The position numbers were made by a program, and so were the translations under genes. From Ophiostoma sp. CBS 140.51 (lineage: Eukaryota; Ascomycota; Sordariomycetes; Ophiostomatales; Ophiostomataceae): a DNA stretch of 64,000 bases. The stretch spans positions 62,001-126,000 of the forward strand of contig JANSLP010000021.1 of NCBI GenBank assembly GCA_029298735.1, given 5' to 3'. The notes beneath the pieces were generated by a model. It was not told where the DNA came from, made no database searches, and worked only from the letters and a program-made list of their open reading frames with translations. Positions 41,041 to 52,611 of this stretch are shown here, piece by piece (position 1 is the first letter of the stretch; each line of letters opens with the position of its first letter).

Positions 41041-44000
41041 CGAGAGTCGATGGTGGTGGTGTTGAGGTGTGGGTGTTGAGGGACGATGTTTGTTGAAATC
41101 GAGACTCGAGTTGGGTCGGCTCGGCTAGAGGTGGCGATGTGGAATAATAAATGGAGAGGTAGAGATGCAGAGTCGTCGAATAAAAAGAATGGTTGAAAAG
41201 AAAGAAAGTCGGCGAGAAAAGAGACGGGGACGACGACGGAGAAAAGAACAACTCGAGTATGTTGGAAAAGAAAGGATGGGGATGGCGTCGAAGAAGTCGA
41301 AAGACGAAAAGGAGGACGACTCAAGGGAGAGCGGAATGAAACAGATTGTGTGGGCTTTGGGTGTGTTGGTAGCGGAGGTTGGCGGAGAAGGGGCGATGGG
41401 GAGTGTGGATGGTGAGAATTGGGCAGGGGTGGGCCAGCAGCGAAGGAGGGAACGTCGTACTTGCCTCGTGCTAGGGCAGGTCTGGTTTCTGTGGGCTTGT
41501 AGGAGTATTTTTTTGCACCTTTTGCAGAGCTTTCAAGGCGAGAGAGTATCGCTCCTTCTTCTTTCTGACGGCACAGTGGCCCCACTCGCCGAGCAAAGGG
41601 GTGTGAGAAAGAAAGGAAAAGAGCGGGCGGACCGAGAGAACACAGGCCTGTGGGCTCTGTGCATTGGCTGGACTGGCCTGTGGATTTGGTGGTTGGGAGA
41701 GTGGGCTAGCGGGCGGGGTGCACTGTGCGTCGGGCAGTTCCCTGGTAGTGAGTGACTTGTGGAATGCACGAGAAGACGTGCGGCCGACAAGTCGCGCTGC
41801 AACACGTGATTGACATGAGATAAGACGAATCACTGCAAACCGGAAGGAGCAATGCACAGTTTCCTGCTTCCTTTCGGGTTTGGGCCTGTTTGGCCGCTGT
41901 GTTTTACGACGATTTTACAACAGCATTTTTGCATTTCATCGTTATTCTTTTTCTTTTCTTCTTCTCATCCTCTCGTCAGACTGCGTTCTCCGATGCATCC
42001 ACACTGCACTCCATACATGTGTACATGGCCTCCACACAACCCGTAACATCCACAACCCTCATATGGGCCGTTGCCACTGCCGGCCGTGGGCAGCCCGCGT
42101 TTGAATATTTTAATATAAAAGTCGTTATCTTGTTTGTCGTTTGCTTTATTGTTGGAGAGAAGCTCTGTGGCCAGGGATGAGACGGCTAAACAACAAAGAA
42201 GAAAGACAAGAGAGAGAAGGCGAGCAGAGCGAAAGGGGTGGCTCGAAGTGGCGTCTGCCAATCTGTTGTTTCTTCCTGTCCCGCCCAAAGAAGGCATATT
42301 CCGATACAAACACGGTGAAGCGCAAAGCGTAAAGCAAAGAAGCAAAAATGCCCCGCCATCTGGGCTGCCCTCGAACCCCTTTTCTGTCTTGCACTTCTCT
42401 TGGTTTTCTTGGGCTTTTCTTGGTCTTCGGACGAGAAACGCGCCATGTTTTCTTGCCTCGTTCTGACATGCAACGAATGCAAGGGCGTGCAGAACGTGAA
42501 ACATGTCTGCACACTGTGTGATATACTGCTCTTATCACAGAAAGGGAGACGCGGCTACAGTATGTGCACTGTGCAGCTCTGTGCATGCACCTTCAAATTT
42601 GTTTTCTTTTTCTGGTTGACCTTGAGGCTTCGTCATCGTTACCTCTTTTAGCGGATTCTCTTTTCGTTTTTGATGTCTGTGCTTCCGATCTCTTCTCAAG
42701 AAAAGAACGCATCTCAGATCAAAATTTTCTTGTCGTTGTTTTCTGGTTATGTTTCCTTGTTTGTGTCGTAATTGAATCGTAAATTCTGGCATGTTCCGAG
42801 AGCAATTTATGCCTCTCATTTTTGTTGTTTTTTCGAGTTGTCTTTATTTTCTCAGCCATCTTTTCTTAACAGCAATCCTCCTCCACCACCTTTATGTTTG
42901 CCATCCTTTACTTTATTTAAATTGGCCTGTTCCGCCGGCGACAGGCCGTCTATGCCGTGTTTAGAGAGTGTTTTGATAGCAGATGAAAATAAAATGCTAA
43001 AAAATACAGAAGGCCGCAGAACGAGAAAGAAAGGCATTTGCACCTACCTCCCTTGCTTCATTTATTTTTCGTTTGTTTTTGTTCTCTTCGACGTCCTTCT
43101 TTCATCTACAGCTCCCGTCCTCCAGCCTCGTCCTTTTGCACTTTTATCATCTTCACTCTGTCCTTTTTTCTTCAATGATGACCTGTCCTGAACAAAAATG
43201 CTGCTGCCTTGGGCAGATTTCGTGCTCAACGCGTTCTAAGTGTCCTCGATCTTTGACAATCGCGAAATTGTGTCCTCTAATTTACTCAACCTCCATCTTA
43301 ATCAAAATACGAAGATAGTGCGGGCAAACATTCCAGGAAGTCGCCAAATCGCGTCCCAAAAATATCTTTACAGGGGAACGCCCAGAGGGAAAAGAGACAG
43401 GGCACCAAGTGAGCCTAGGGCTTAGTGGCCGGTACGAAATGGCGCATCTTTTGGCGGGCGCTATTTTGTTCTTCGGGTCGCTCTCCCGGGCGTTGAGGGC
43501 GGGGCGTTTTAAGCCAGGCCTGATTGTGCTCAGTGTCTGAGTGGACAAAACTGGTGCACGGTGCTAACGACACGGTCCTTTTCTTCTACGGGAACGGGGA
43601 GACGGGCACGAACGGGGAGGTGTTTCGCCCATAAAAAGTCCCCCTCCTTTTTCCTCGTTTCCTTTTTTTTCAACTACTGATTCTCAGGGGGGGTTGGAAC
43701 AATGGGAACGACTTGACAGGGGCATCCACCTACCATCCTTGGCCTGGGCGCACCACCCGGGGCATCCTTCGTGCCTTCCCAGGACGAGTAACCCACAAGT
43801 AGAACGATTTTAAGAAAATCAAAACGGGGCAGGAGTGACCGGGGGACGACATCGAAAAAGAAGGAACGTCGATTGCTCTTGCTGCGAAGACGACGACTTG
43901 ATATCACGAGTCGACGGCATCGTCAACTATGACTTTTTGGATTCACTATTGACACACTTGCCATACTCCTACAGCCCACAAGCTATTGTATGCGTTTGTT

Positions 44001-45963
44001 CTCCAGTCCACAAGGCCTCCCGCCGGTTGCTGCCGTCCGTCTTGTCCGCTATTACCTCGACGCAGCCGAGTATTCCAACTGTCGACAGGTGTGACTCGAA
44101 ACCATAATCCAGTGATATCAAGACAATTATCGCCGGCAGCTGAGGGTTTGCGGGGCATGCTCCAGCAATAACTCGCTATAAATATTGTTCGCCGTCCATG
44201 TTCTTATTCAATAAGTTCCTCTCGACCACCCATTGTCAATGGTCCCTTCCAAGTCTTGTTCGGAAGTGTCTCACAGCACGTCAAGAGAGTCCACAATCGA
44301 ACATCCTTTAACCTCAATCCACAAAAAACCTAGCAACTCCCAGCTGTTCATTGTGCATGATGCTAGGCAAGGGAGTCGATCGATGGGCCATGACGGGGTC
44401 CAATCATCGCAGAAAGCCGGCTGCCTTTAACTGTCCTTGGAGTCAAGGGATATGTCACTCGAACGTCGCCATTTGTCTCACAGACTTTTCACTTTGGTGG
44501 GAGAGGAAACTACAGTAAAAACGACACTGATGCTCAGATTTTCATGATCAAAAAGTTTGGGAAAGATGGTGAGATTTAATGATGTGTAGCCATCCATAGT
44601 ACTGAGTAGTGAGTAGTGAGACGGTATGATTAACAAGTGGACTTTGTATGAGCAGGATAGAGAAGGAGAGGTTCGTCAACAGAAGACGCCGAAAACACTT
44701 CCAAGTCAATCTAGATGTTACCGGATCAGTGGAAGTCAATCACTGCCGTTGGTTTGCCGTTGTCCACTCGCTAGAGGCCGTTGGCTTCCGTTTGGCTGCC
44801 GACGTTGGATGCAACGCCCGTCTTCTTGCGTTCTGACTTTGAACTTTCTCACACTTCTCACACTCGTTACGATCTCACACGCAGGATTGTCTTCTCACTT
44901 CACCGCAACGGCACGGCAGCGGTGAGCAATGTGTTGACAGGTTGGCAAACGAAAGTGGGCTCTCATCCTCGTACAAGTAACATCGGCCTTGTCAACGCAA
45001 GAGATAGATTGTTTATCGGGTTGCTGTATTGAACTTGCTCGCGTGCCTCACAAGCTTTTTTTTTTTTTTTGCTTTTTGCATTGTCTACCGCTTGCATGAC
45101 ATTTGTTTGCGGGACTACCTGTGCCGTCTTTACTTGCCACTTTTATTGTTCTCTTCCCTTTGCTTGGCCGTGTCGCTGGGTCAATACCCGCTGTCCGGCT
45201 TGGGGTAAAGCGATCGAGGTGGTTGGGTTGGACAGAATCGACGGATGCTCAGCTCTACCTCGTCTATTCCACACACCTTACGCCACGATTGTTAAGATGG
45301 GAGGCGAGGAAGCAATGCAAACACAATACAAACGAGACTGGCCTGACTCGACTTGGCTGCAATGGAGTGCCAATAAAAGTAATTTTATTGAGAATGAAGA
45401 GCTGAAAAGAAGCAGAGAACGGAAAGAACAGCCTACACCCGGTCCAATATGTCTTGGCCACAATACCGCGACTGTGTCGTGTCTCGCTTAACTGCGTCTC
45501 GAAGAGGGACGATAATAGCAGACAAATAGCACAGCAGTCTTCGACACGATGAACCGTGCGCCGAGTTCCAATCAGTCTGTCACTTTCGAAATGTCTCGAC
45601 CGACTACCAGTCGGATCCGTCCGAATGGCTTTGAGAAAACATGCAACATCTCGAGATGACAGCGTATTACAGACGTAAAAGAAACAATGAATATATTGCA
45701 ATCAAACAAAAAGGTCAAATGGCCTACCTTTTATAGTTCACCAGCAAACCAAAAACCGAGTCCATGTCCCAGCCAAAACCATAACCAAAGCTATATTCAT
45801 ATCCAAGTCCAAGCCAGTATCCGTGCCCAAATACAAACCCAAGATCTATGTCCGTTTCCAACTCCGTAATACCCATACAAAAGGACTGTATTTCGGTCCG
45901 TATATCCTTATCTTCGGAAGAAGTCATAATTAAGTAAAGCAAAAGTAAGAAGATGCCGCGCCC
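41041..45963 (+). other. Large intergenic region without a recognised gene
   Basis: This 4.9-kb gap is long for a core fungal region. Pyrimidine-rich and T-rich tracts at 41900-42000, 42640-42900, 43060-43180 and 43640-43680 resemble fungal promoters or UTRs. The 300 bases next to IRE1 probably form its 5' leader. I could not assemble any spliced ORF with a known domain, on either strand. An unusual or rapidly evolving multi-exon gene, or a long non-coding RNA, cannot be excluded. Confidence 0.4.
45735..45880 (+). repeat. Degenerate hexamer-like repeat (CCAAAN/CCATAT)
   Basis: About 20 units of a degenerate six-base word occur in a row (CCAAAA, CCATAA, CCAAAG, CCAAGT, CCAGCC). The minus strand translates as a Gly/Tyr/Phe-rich low-complexity peptide, which is probably an artefact. 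The repeat lies about 80 bp downstream of the PTH11-like gene's stop. Confidence 0.55.
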
Positions 45964-47220
45964 TTATACTGGTGATCGTGGTGACTTGAAATAGGAACGT
46001 GCGGACGACTTTGTTGCCGTTGGTTTCTTTAAATCATCCTCGTCATACTCAACATTTTCTTTCGTGTCCTCATGGCTGGTGACACTCCCGCTCCGGTAAA
46101 TACTTGGAAATCGCACGCTCTTCGGCGTCGACAGCGGCCAGCGCTTGGTCTCCGACGGTGGTATGGCTGGTAACGGAGCATTTGTGGTTGCAGCCGCCGC
46201 AGCTTCCGCGGCTGCTGCTCCCCGCCGTTGTGCCGCCGTCACACCCATGGTATCCTCGCCGTAGTTCATGTTGGGCACACCACGGCCGCTTCCTGGGCGG
46301 AAGAGTGCCCGCAGTATTGGGATAGAGGCGGCCATGATGGTGACGCCGACCTCGGCCGTCCCCCATGCGGCGAGTTGGACTGAGTCGACTACAATCGTTA
46401 GTAAAGGTAAAATATTAATAGGGGCAATGAAACGTACTGATATCTGGCGACTCGAGTGTCGTCAGTTTGGTCGTCTTAATAACGGCAGACAGTCCGGCAC
46501 TATCTTGCGTTAGCGGAGCACATTGATACTTTGAAGCGAGGTCGGCACTCACAATACACCCATGCTCATAGCAATCAAGACGCCAGCTTTTTCTCGACGC
46601 TGCATCTGCAGATTCCACAGAAAATTCCACGGCAACAGCGCCAGTATGAAGTCTACGGCCGCTGAGTATCCGCCCACCACGATGCCAAACTTGACCGCCA
46701 TCGGGATGGGTATGCAGATACGGTCACCGACATCTAAAACAGAAGCTGGCACGAACGGACACTCGATCCAGATGGACAGGGCGCTCATGTGCATCGCCAC
46801 ATTGAGCGTGATGATGATTGTCCACACAAGCGACCGCATCCACCCAATCGGCAGTCGCAGCAGCGTAAACGCAAACGACGTCTTGCTCCAGCACGCCGCC
46901 AATAATATGAGTGTGCCACTGACGGTGCCGTTGGTGGCAATGTTGGCAATGTGCGCCGGGTTGACGTCCCACGAGTGGCGGCCGTAACCGTAGCCGACGT
47001 CTATCACGTTCAAGATGACGGCGGCTGTCAGGACAATCCACGAGGCCACCAGAAGGAAGTCGTCCCACCAGAGGCCACGGTGGTGGTTGATTTTGAGGAG
47101 GATTCGGAGGACCAGAAACAAAGAGGAGGCGAGGACCAGCGTACAGCTGAGGACGACGAGTTGTGGGCCATAGTTGTCGTGTGGAAGGCCGGCCGCAGAG
47201 GCCGACGTAAGGAGGACCAT
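45964..47220 (-). CDS. PTH11-like seven-helix membrane protein (fungal rhodopsin-like domain)
   Basis: A putative receptor-like membrane protein of 384 residues, in three exons: 47220-46553, 46499-46438 and 46388-45964, with introns of 53 nt (GTGAGT..GATAG, branch GCTAAC) and 49 nt (GTACGT..TGTAG, branch CTAAC). Spliced translation reads through GVFAGLSAVIKTTKL into SVQLAAWGTAEVGVTIMAAS and IPILRAL, the conserved end of this family. Helices 1-6 lie in exon 1, with WWDDFLL and GRHSWD-like positions typical of PF20684. No CFEM cysteine domain precedes it. The cytosolic tail is Ala-rich then acidic. ATG 47220 is chosen over 47307 because MVLLTSASAAG runs directly into helix 1. Ligand unknown; PTH11 relatives sense host or surface cues in plant pathogens. 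Confidence 0.88.
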
Positions 47221-49826
47221 GATCAGGTGTTGTGATGTTGTTGATGTTGACTGCTGACTGTCGATAATTGTTGATAACGGGACAAAACCAAATGAATAGT
47301 CTGTCAAAATAGTGTTCGCCGATGGTATTAAAATGGGAATGAACAGAATATAAAGAATAAAATATCGTACAGGATGCCGACAACAAATTATGGAGAGAAA
47401 TGAAGAAACAGCAAAAAAGAATCAAGAAAGCAACAGAAAACACATTCCAGGATAAACAGAAAGGGACCAAGATGTCGAAAAGGAAAATCAAAAGGAAAAC
47501 TAAACAGACGCAGGAGTGATGGACCAGAGTCATAGAGATAACGCAATACACAAAAGACGGTTCGGCAAGAAGAGCCTCCTCTTGCTTCTTTTGCTTTTAT
47601 CCCCCTCTCGCCTTATCCCCTTTTGCCCCCAAAATGACAAGAAACGGGGTCAACACAAGTGTGACAAGACGAAAATCAACAGTCGCAGAAACTAGAAAAC
47701 GGAATCTCGGCAAAAAAAGGTCGTCGTGGTGGTTGGGGGGGGGGCGCAAGCGAGGGTGATGATGAGAAAGGCATCAACGGCCGAGTCTGCCGGCCGAGAT
47801 ATACGTCCAAGAGGACGATCAAAATCGTGGCGGTTTTGATGTTCTGCCATCAACTCGTAATGGAAATTTCAAACCATGATGTCCCCCAATTTTCGTCACA
47901 TTCAGTAACATCCGAATCCTAGATACGTTAACAACATAATTAGGAGGATCAACAGAATTCTCCGTCAGTTTTACAAGTTTTGTTTCTTGCCATCACATTG
48001 ATTGTTCTTTTCTTCACTTACATTTCTTTTATCTCTCCCTTCGACGTCCGCTTACTCCGGCTAGGATGAGACAGGAACGGCGGCGATCAGGAACCAACAC
48101 GGAGAAATTCAACAGGCCGATGAGATATGATGGAAATGCTCAGCTAAAAAAACGATATGGACAACGTAATAAACTGCAAAAAGAAAACGAATAAAGAAAA
48201 CGAATGGAGAAAACCTCAGTCTGGCTTTAAAAAAAAGAGAAAAAGGAAAATCAAGGGCAATTTCTGGAGGACATTAGCTGGTATTGTCGTCATTATGTGC
48301 GTTTGTTGACATCTGAAACGCGAAAGGGGCTTCACGCACACGCCTACATCGACAAAAGCAAACAGCTCTTACTATCTTTACAGTTGGGTCATATCTAAGT
48401 TTCCATTGCTGAAAGGCAAATAAAAGGAAGAATACAAATGGGAACAGTCGATATGAAATGCCTTTCAAAGGCGCAATTGCAGGCTTACAGCCTTCACCTT
48501 GTTCTTGCCGACAATTCTTCTCGACTCACCGTCTCGGCTGTTTGATGTTCGCCTGCGGCTCATTTGTCCCAATTACACCGATTCTCACTTCCCCAGCTTT
48601 GCAATCCAGTACGTTGTTTGATCCCTCGCTTGTATCCGCCTTGGCCAGTGCTGCGTTTTTATTTTTTTTTCTTCTTTTTTTTCTTGTCCAATCTGTCTGT
48701 CAGCCTTCCATCTTGACAGCGCATAGTAGCCTGTCGATCTCTTGGCCCACGATGTCAAGCGGAGAGAGGCGATATGCAATAAGATGTGGCTGGCCGTGCT
48801 TATCTTTTGAAGAAGGAAAAAACTCGTCTTGTCGTTTTCTCTTCCTCTTATGCTTCGATTGCTTCTTGTCACAATTGCCAACCTTGGTTATCATCCATGA
48901 GATCATCCTCCTTGCAGATTACAAAACAGTCTAGACCAACGAACAAAAGAGATACAGCCAACGCTGCCATCGTCAACTCCGCAGCCAACATCTTTATAAG
49001 TCTTCGTCTTTGCCTCCATGAAAACCTTCTAGAAGAAAAAGGTTGGTACTGTCGAAACCAAGGACGCGTCGGTGACGAAGTGTGCTTACACGCGAAACGA
49101 AGCAAGTGAAGACGTAATGTCAGATGTCCATTTCTTCGTCTCACATTGACTTGTCATATTTCTCTAATGCGAAAGCAGAGATCGTAGACAGGATCCGATG
49201 TGTTTACCTTAATGAAAACCATTACATATGTTCTGGTTCTTTCTTGATATGTGTATTGCCATCCAATTCCAGTGTTAATTTTTTTTTTTAAAAAAAAAAA
49301 AAAAAAGTAATACAAATAATGCACACAAAAAAATAGCCAGGAAATTTTCAATAAAATTGACTAGACAATGGAACAGTCTGATAAAAGTCAAATAGACAAA
49401 CCCCGCCCAAAAGGTTCGAAGCATAACAACCTACAAATACACGACACCTCCAACACACCATCTATCTTCATGGCATTTACAGCACATCATACCCGGCCAA
49501 GGAAAATAGGGGCGCTCATCTAAGACGAAATCTCGGAAAGAAGACCAAAAAAATAAGAAACAGCCAAGATGGGACAGTGAGAGATCACAAAGAGATCATA
49601 GCAAAGACTGGTTGTTGGGTTTGATCGTTTCATATTTTTTTGCTTTTGATTTGAGTAGATTACAAACATAGGAAAACAGATAGAGAGACAAGAGACCAGA
49701 AAAGGATAAAAACAAAGTAAAAAACAAAACAAACGATGGTATCTTTGTGCAGCCTTGGGACTGCATGCATAGAATCAGCCCCCTTCAACCCAAAGTTTCT
49801 ATTGTCCCCCTCCCCCACAACGCCGC
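47221..49826 (+). other. Intergenic region between PTH11-like gene and ALG6
   Basis: No gene recognised in these 2.6 kb. The part near 47221-47560 is the 5' side of the PTH11-like gene. A run of ten G lies near 47740 and a T10A17 tract at 49280-49306. Bases 49500-49826 are the AT-rich 3' side of ALG6. Confidence 0.45.
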
Positions 49827-51680
49827 CTACTGCTTCTTCGTCTTCTTGGCCGGCTTGAACCACGACCGTGGCAGAAGCTCGCTGTCCACGAGCAGGCGCC
49901 ACAGGCACCACAGGTAGCAAATGCCAAAACCGGCGGCACCGACACCCACATTGGCAACAACCCACAGATCAGGCTTGTCGGCAGGCGGGACGAGTGTGGC
50001 CTCGAGCACATGCCACATGACCATGGCCAGGTAAAAGGGGCCGTGGATCAGGGCAGCGCCCCAGAGGGCAGTGCTCTCCTCACCCCTACTGGAGGTGGAC
50101 TGGCTACCGCTATTGTTGTCACTGCCCGGGAAATAGGCCGAAATGGTGGTTGGAGGCAGCCCTAGGAGGTAGGCCCAGAGTAGAGTGAGCACGCCGTACG
50201 GCACGGCCAGGTCCACCCGCTTAAGGAGGGGGAACATGGTCCAGGCGCCCAGAAGGTTGGCAAACCCGATCCAGGCGCGCTTGCTGCCGCTCATACCACC
50301 GTGGCCGGCCAGCAACAGAGTCATAGGCAGAAGAGGAAGCAGCACACTCTTCTCGTGGACCTGGTAGCTGAACAAAAAGAAGCCCCAGGCCGTGGCGGCA
50401 AAAGCATAGGGTAGCAGCAGCCGGCTGGGACGCAGGAACAGAATCAGGTTGGGCGGCAGAATAGCGGCAAGCGTGGCCACCAGGGAAGCGCGCTGCAGGA
50501 GCTCGGCCGGGTATTTGCGCAGCTTGATGACGACATTGGCGGCGCACCAAAAGTTGGCGACCTTATCCTCAAAAAGACCACGGGCCAGCGGGAAGACGCG
50601 GTGGACCATCTGGACGAGCTGCTCAACGACGGGGTAGTAAATGGCCTTGGGGTCGAGGTACTTGTCGAGGACATCGGCAAAGATGGGGAGAGGCACCACA
50701 GCGTTGGCGGGCAGTCCGGCGTGAGCGCGAATGCCACGGCGGACGTCGTACACAGTGCCGGCGACGAGGGGCAGAATGAGAAGAGCAAAGGCAACCACAG
50801 TCACGGCGGCGATGCCCAGCAGACGCGGCAAATTAATGCGCGGGAACACGCAGTTGCCCAGCAAGAAGGCAAAGACGGGCAGTGCGTAGTACAGGGCCAT
50901 CTGCTTGAAGCCCAGGGCCAGCACAAAGAACACGGCCGACCACATCAGCCGGCCGGCCAGCATGCTCGACATGCTTGCCGTCACGAGACCCAGCATAACC
51001 GTGTTGTACTGGAAGTGCACGTGGTCAATCAGCAGCGTGGCGGGTTGCAGGAGGACAGCAACCAGAGCCACGGACGCCGTCCACGAGGCCACGCCGCTGA
51101 GCCGGCTGAACCGCCGCACAAAGATGACCACAGCCGGGATATAGATGAGGTATTCGGACACGAAGACGGTGGCGCGCATATAGATCTTGAGCTCGGGCGA
51201 CTCGAGACCGCGCGACTTGTGCAGCGCAAACCACGACGGGTCAATCAGGCTGCCGACCTTGCCGAGAACCCAGCTGTGGTACGCCGTCAGGGGCGGGTAG
51301 TCGAGTCCCCACCAGTCTAGGTCGTGGAAGTACCACTGCGAGATGGGCAGATGCGCCGTGATCTCCATCCAATGGCGCTGGGCCTCGTAGTCACCAAACA
51401 ATGGCGGCTTGCCAAAGCCCGAGTAGCCCCAGAGACCAGCCGCCCAGCGGAACAGACCGACGACCATCAAGATCAGTGGCAACAGCTCCCATTGCGAAAC
51501 AGAGCCGCGCGCTGGCCACAGGAACGCCGCCAGGGGGTAGGCCGGCGAGCGCGCAAGACCTTCCGGCGTGGTACCGTTGCCATTGCTGCCTGTGCTGCTG
51601 TTGGCATCAAGATCGGCCAGCACACCTGTCTTCTTGACCTTCCTCCGCGGCTTGTGCGGTGACGGCGACGGACCGGCCAT
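49827..51680 (-). CDS. ALG6: Dolichyl-P-Glc:Man9GlcNAc2-PP-dolichol alpha-1,3-glucosyltransferase
   Basis: Adds the first glucose to the lipid-linked Man9GlcNAc2 oligosaccharide in the ER lumen, before transfer to nascent N-glycoproteins (GT-C fold, family GT57). The 617-residue protein begins with a polar cytosolic tail and has about 11-12 membrane helices. The luminal catalytic loop carries GDYEAQRHWME (96-106), with the family's essential Asp, then WYFHDLDWWGLDYPPLTAYHS; this wording is ALG6 rather than ALG8. Later FQYNTVMLGL and FSYQVHEKSVLLPLLP are also diagnostic. The C-terminal PAKKTKKQ is a dilysine-type ER signal candidate (KxKxx-like). No intron. It is divergent from palC, with 931 bp between the starts. 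Confidence 0.95.
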   Translation of the reverse strand: MAGPSPSPHKPRRKVKKTGVLADLDANSSTGSNGNGTTPEGLARSPAYPLAAFLWPARGSVSQWELLPLILMVVGLFRWAAGLWGYSGFGKPPLFGDYEAQRHWMEITAHLPISQWYFHDLDWWGLDYPPLTAYHSWVLGKVGSLIDPSWFALHKSRGLESPELKIYMRATVFVSEYLIYIPAVVIFVRRFSRLSGVASWTASVALVAVLLQPATLLIDHVHFQYNTVMLGLVTASMSSMLAGRLMWSAVFFVLALGFKQMALYYALPVFAFLLGNCVFPRINLPRLLGIAAVTVVAFALLILPLVAGTVYDVRRGIRAHAGLPANAVVPLPIFADVLDKYLDPKAIYYPVVEQLVQMVHRVFPLARGLFEDKVANFWCAANVVIKLRKYPAELLQRASLVATLAAILPPNLILFLRPSRLLLPYAFAATAWGFFLFSYQVHEKSVLLPLLPMTLLLAGHGGMSGSKRAWIGFANLLGAWTMFPLLKRVDLAVPYGVLTLLWAYLLGLPPTTISAYFPGSDNNSGSQSTSSRGEESTALWGAALIHGPFYLAMVMWHVLEATLVPPADKPDLWVVANVGVGAAGFGICYLWCLWRLLVDSELLPRSWFKPAKKTKKQ

Positions 51681-52611
51681 CGTAATGTGTAGATGTGGAA
51701 AGAGAAAGGGAGGAGACGGAGGAGACGGAAATGAGGTCGAATGTCAAAGTCGAAGCTGGTCAGGGGAAGCTCGATCGTGGTCGGAAGAGGGAATTGGTCG
51801 AGTTAAGGCGCTGTCATTGAAGATGCACCGGTTAGCAACAGTCGATAATTCGTTGTGGCCTGCTGTCCCAGAATATGGTTGTCAAAGGGATGCCGGGCAG
51901 ATGTTGTTTCTCAAAAAGCTCGTCTGACGGGAGGTGGATGGCAGGTCGAAATCTGGCCAATTTTAGATGGAAGACCCACTATTTCGAAGCTCCTGGGATG
52001 CAACGGAAAATAGAAGGCGCAAGACGCGTCGGGTGCGACTTGCGGGGCGTCGCCAGCAGGCTAAATACACAGTCTGGACATTCACAATAAGTCAAACACA
52101 AGATGTAAAGTATGCCACAATCTGGGCGATCAGAGTAAATAATCAAACAGTCAAGGATCTCAAAGTACTTAAAACGGAAGATGATATCTCATAATTACGA
52201 TCACATAATTATTCAAGAGTAAATAAACAGTTCTGTGACATCGCAAAAGTCTCGGAGCTTTTGTCGCTTCACTCGTCACTTACACGACACACTCCTTTCG
52301 CTGGACGACAGGGGGCATGCAGCTGCCATCCAGTGGGAGTCAGTCGAGGCCGTTGTCTAAATACACAGCCTGTACCCCTGGTCTTTCCCTTTTGGGCGTC
52401 GTTTTAACATTCCAAAGGTGCCCCACCCCCGCCAGAAACGACCACCTGCCGAAAGCTATGCCAAGCTCTGAGCGCTTTGAGAAGCTCAAACGGCAGGTGC
52501 GACAGACATCGCCACTTGTGACGAAAAGCCTCACCTTTACCAACTACGATCTAACAATCTTACAACAAACGGCCATTACTCCTGGGACACGCCCACCAGA
52601 CCTCCCCTAGC
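51681..52611 (+). other. Divergent promoter region of ALG6 and palC
   Basis: No gene is present in this 931-bp spacer. A PacC-type core GCCAAG lies at 52460-52465. An upstream ORF with start codons at 52317 and 52458 ends with TAG at 52608-52610, one base before the palC ATG, and could limit palC translation if it is in the transcript. Confidence 0.45.

Noticed and set aside
43835..44171. Possible BTB/POZ-like fragment (VHKASRRLLPS)
   Set aside because: The match is one short phrase that needs several frames to extend; no reliable gene model could be built.
50601..51320. 239-codon ORF antisense to ALG6
   Set aside because: A His/Gln-rich shadow frame of a clear glycosyltransferase gene.
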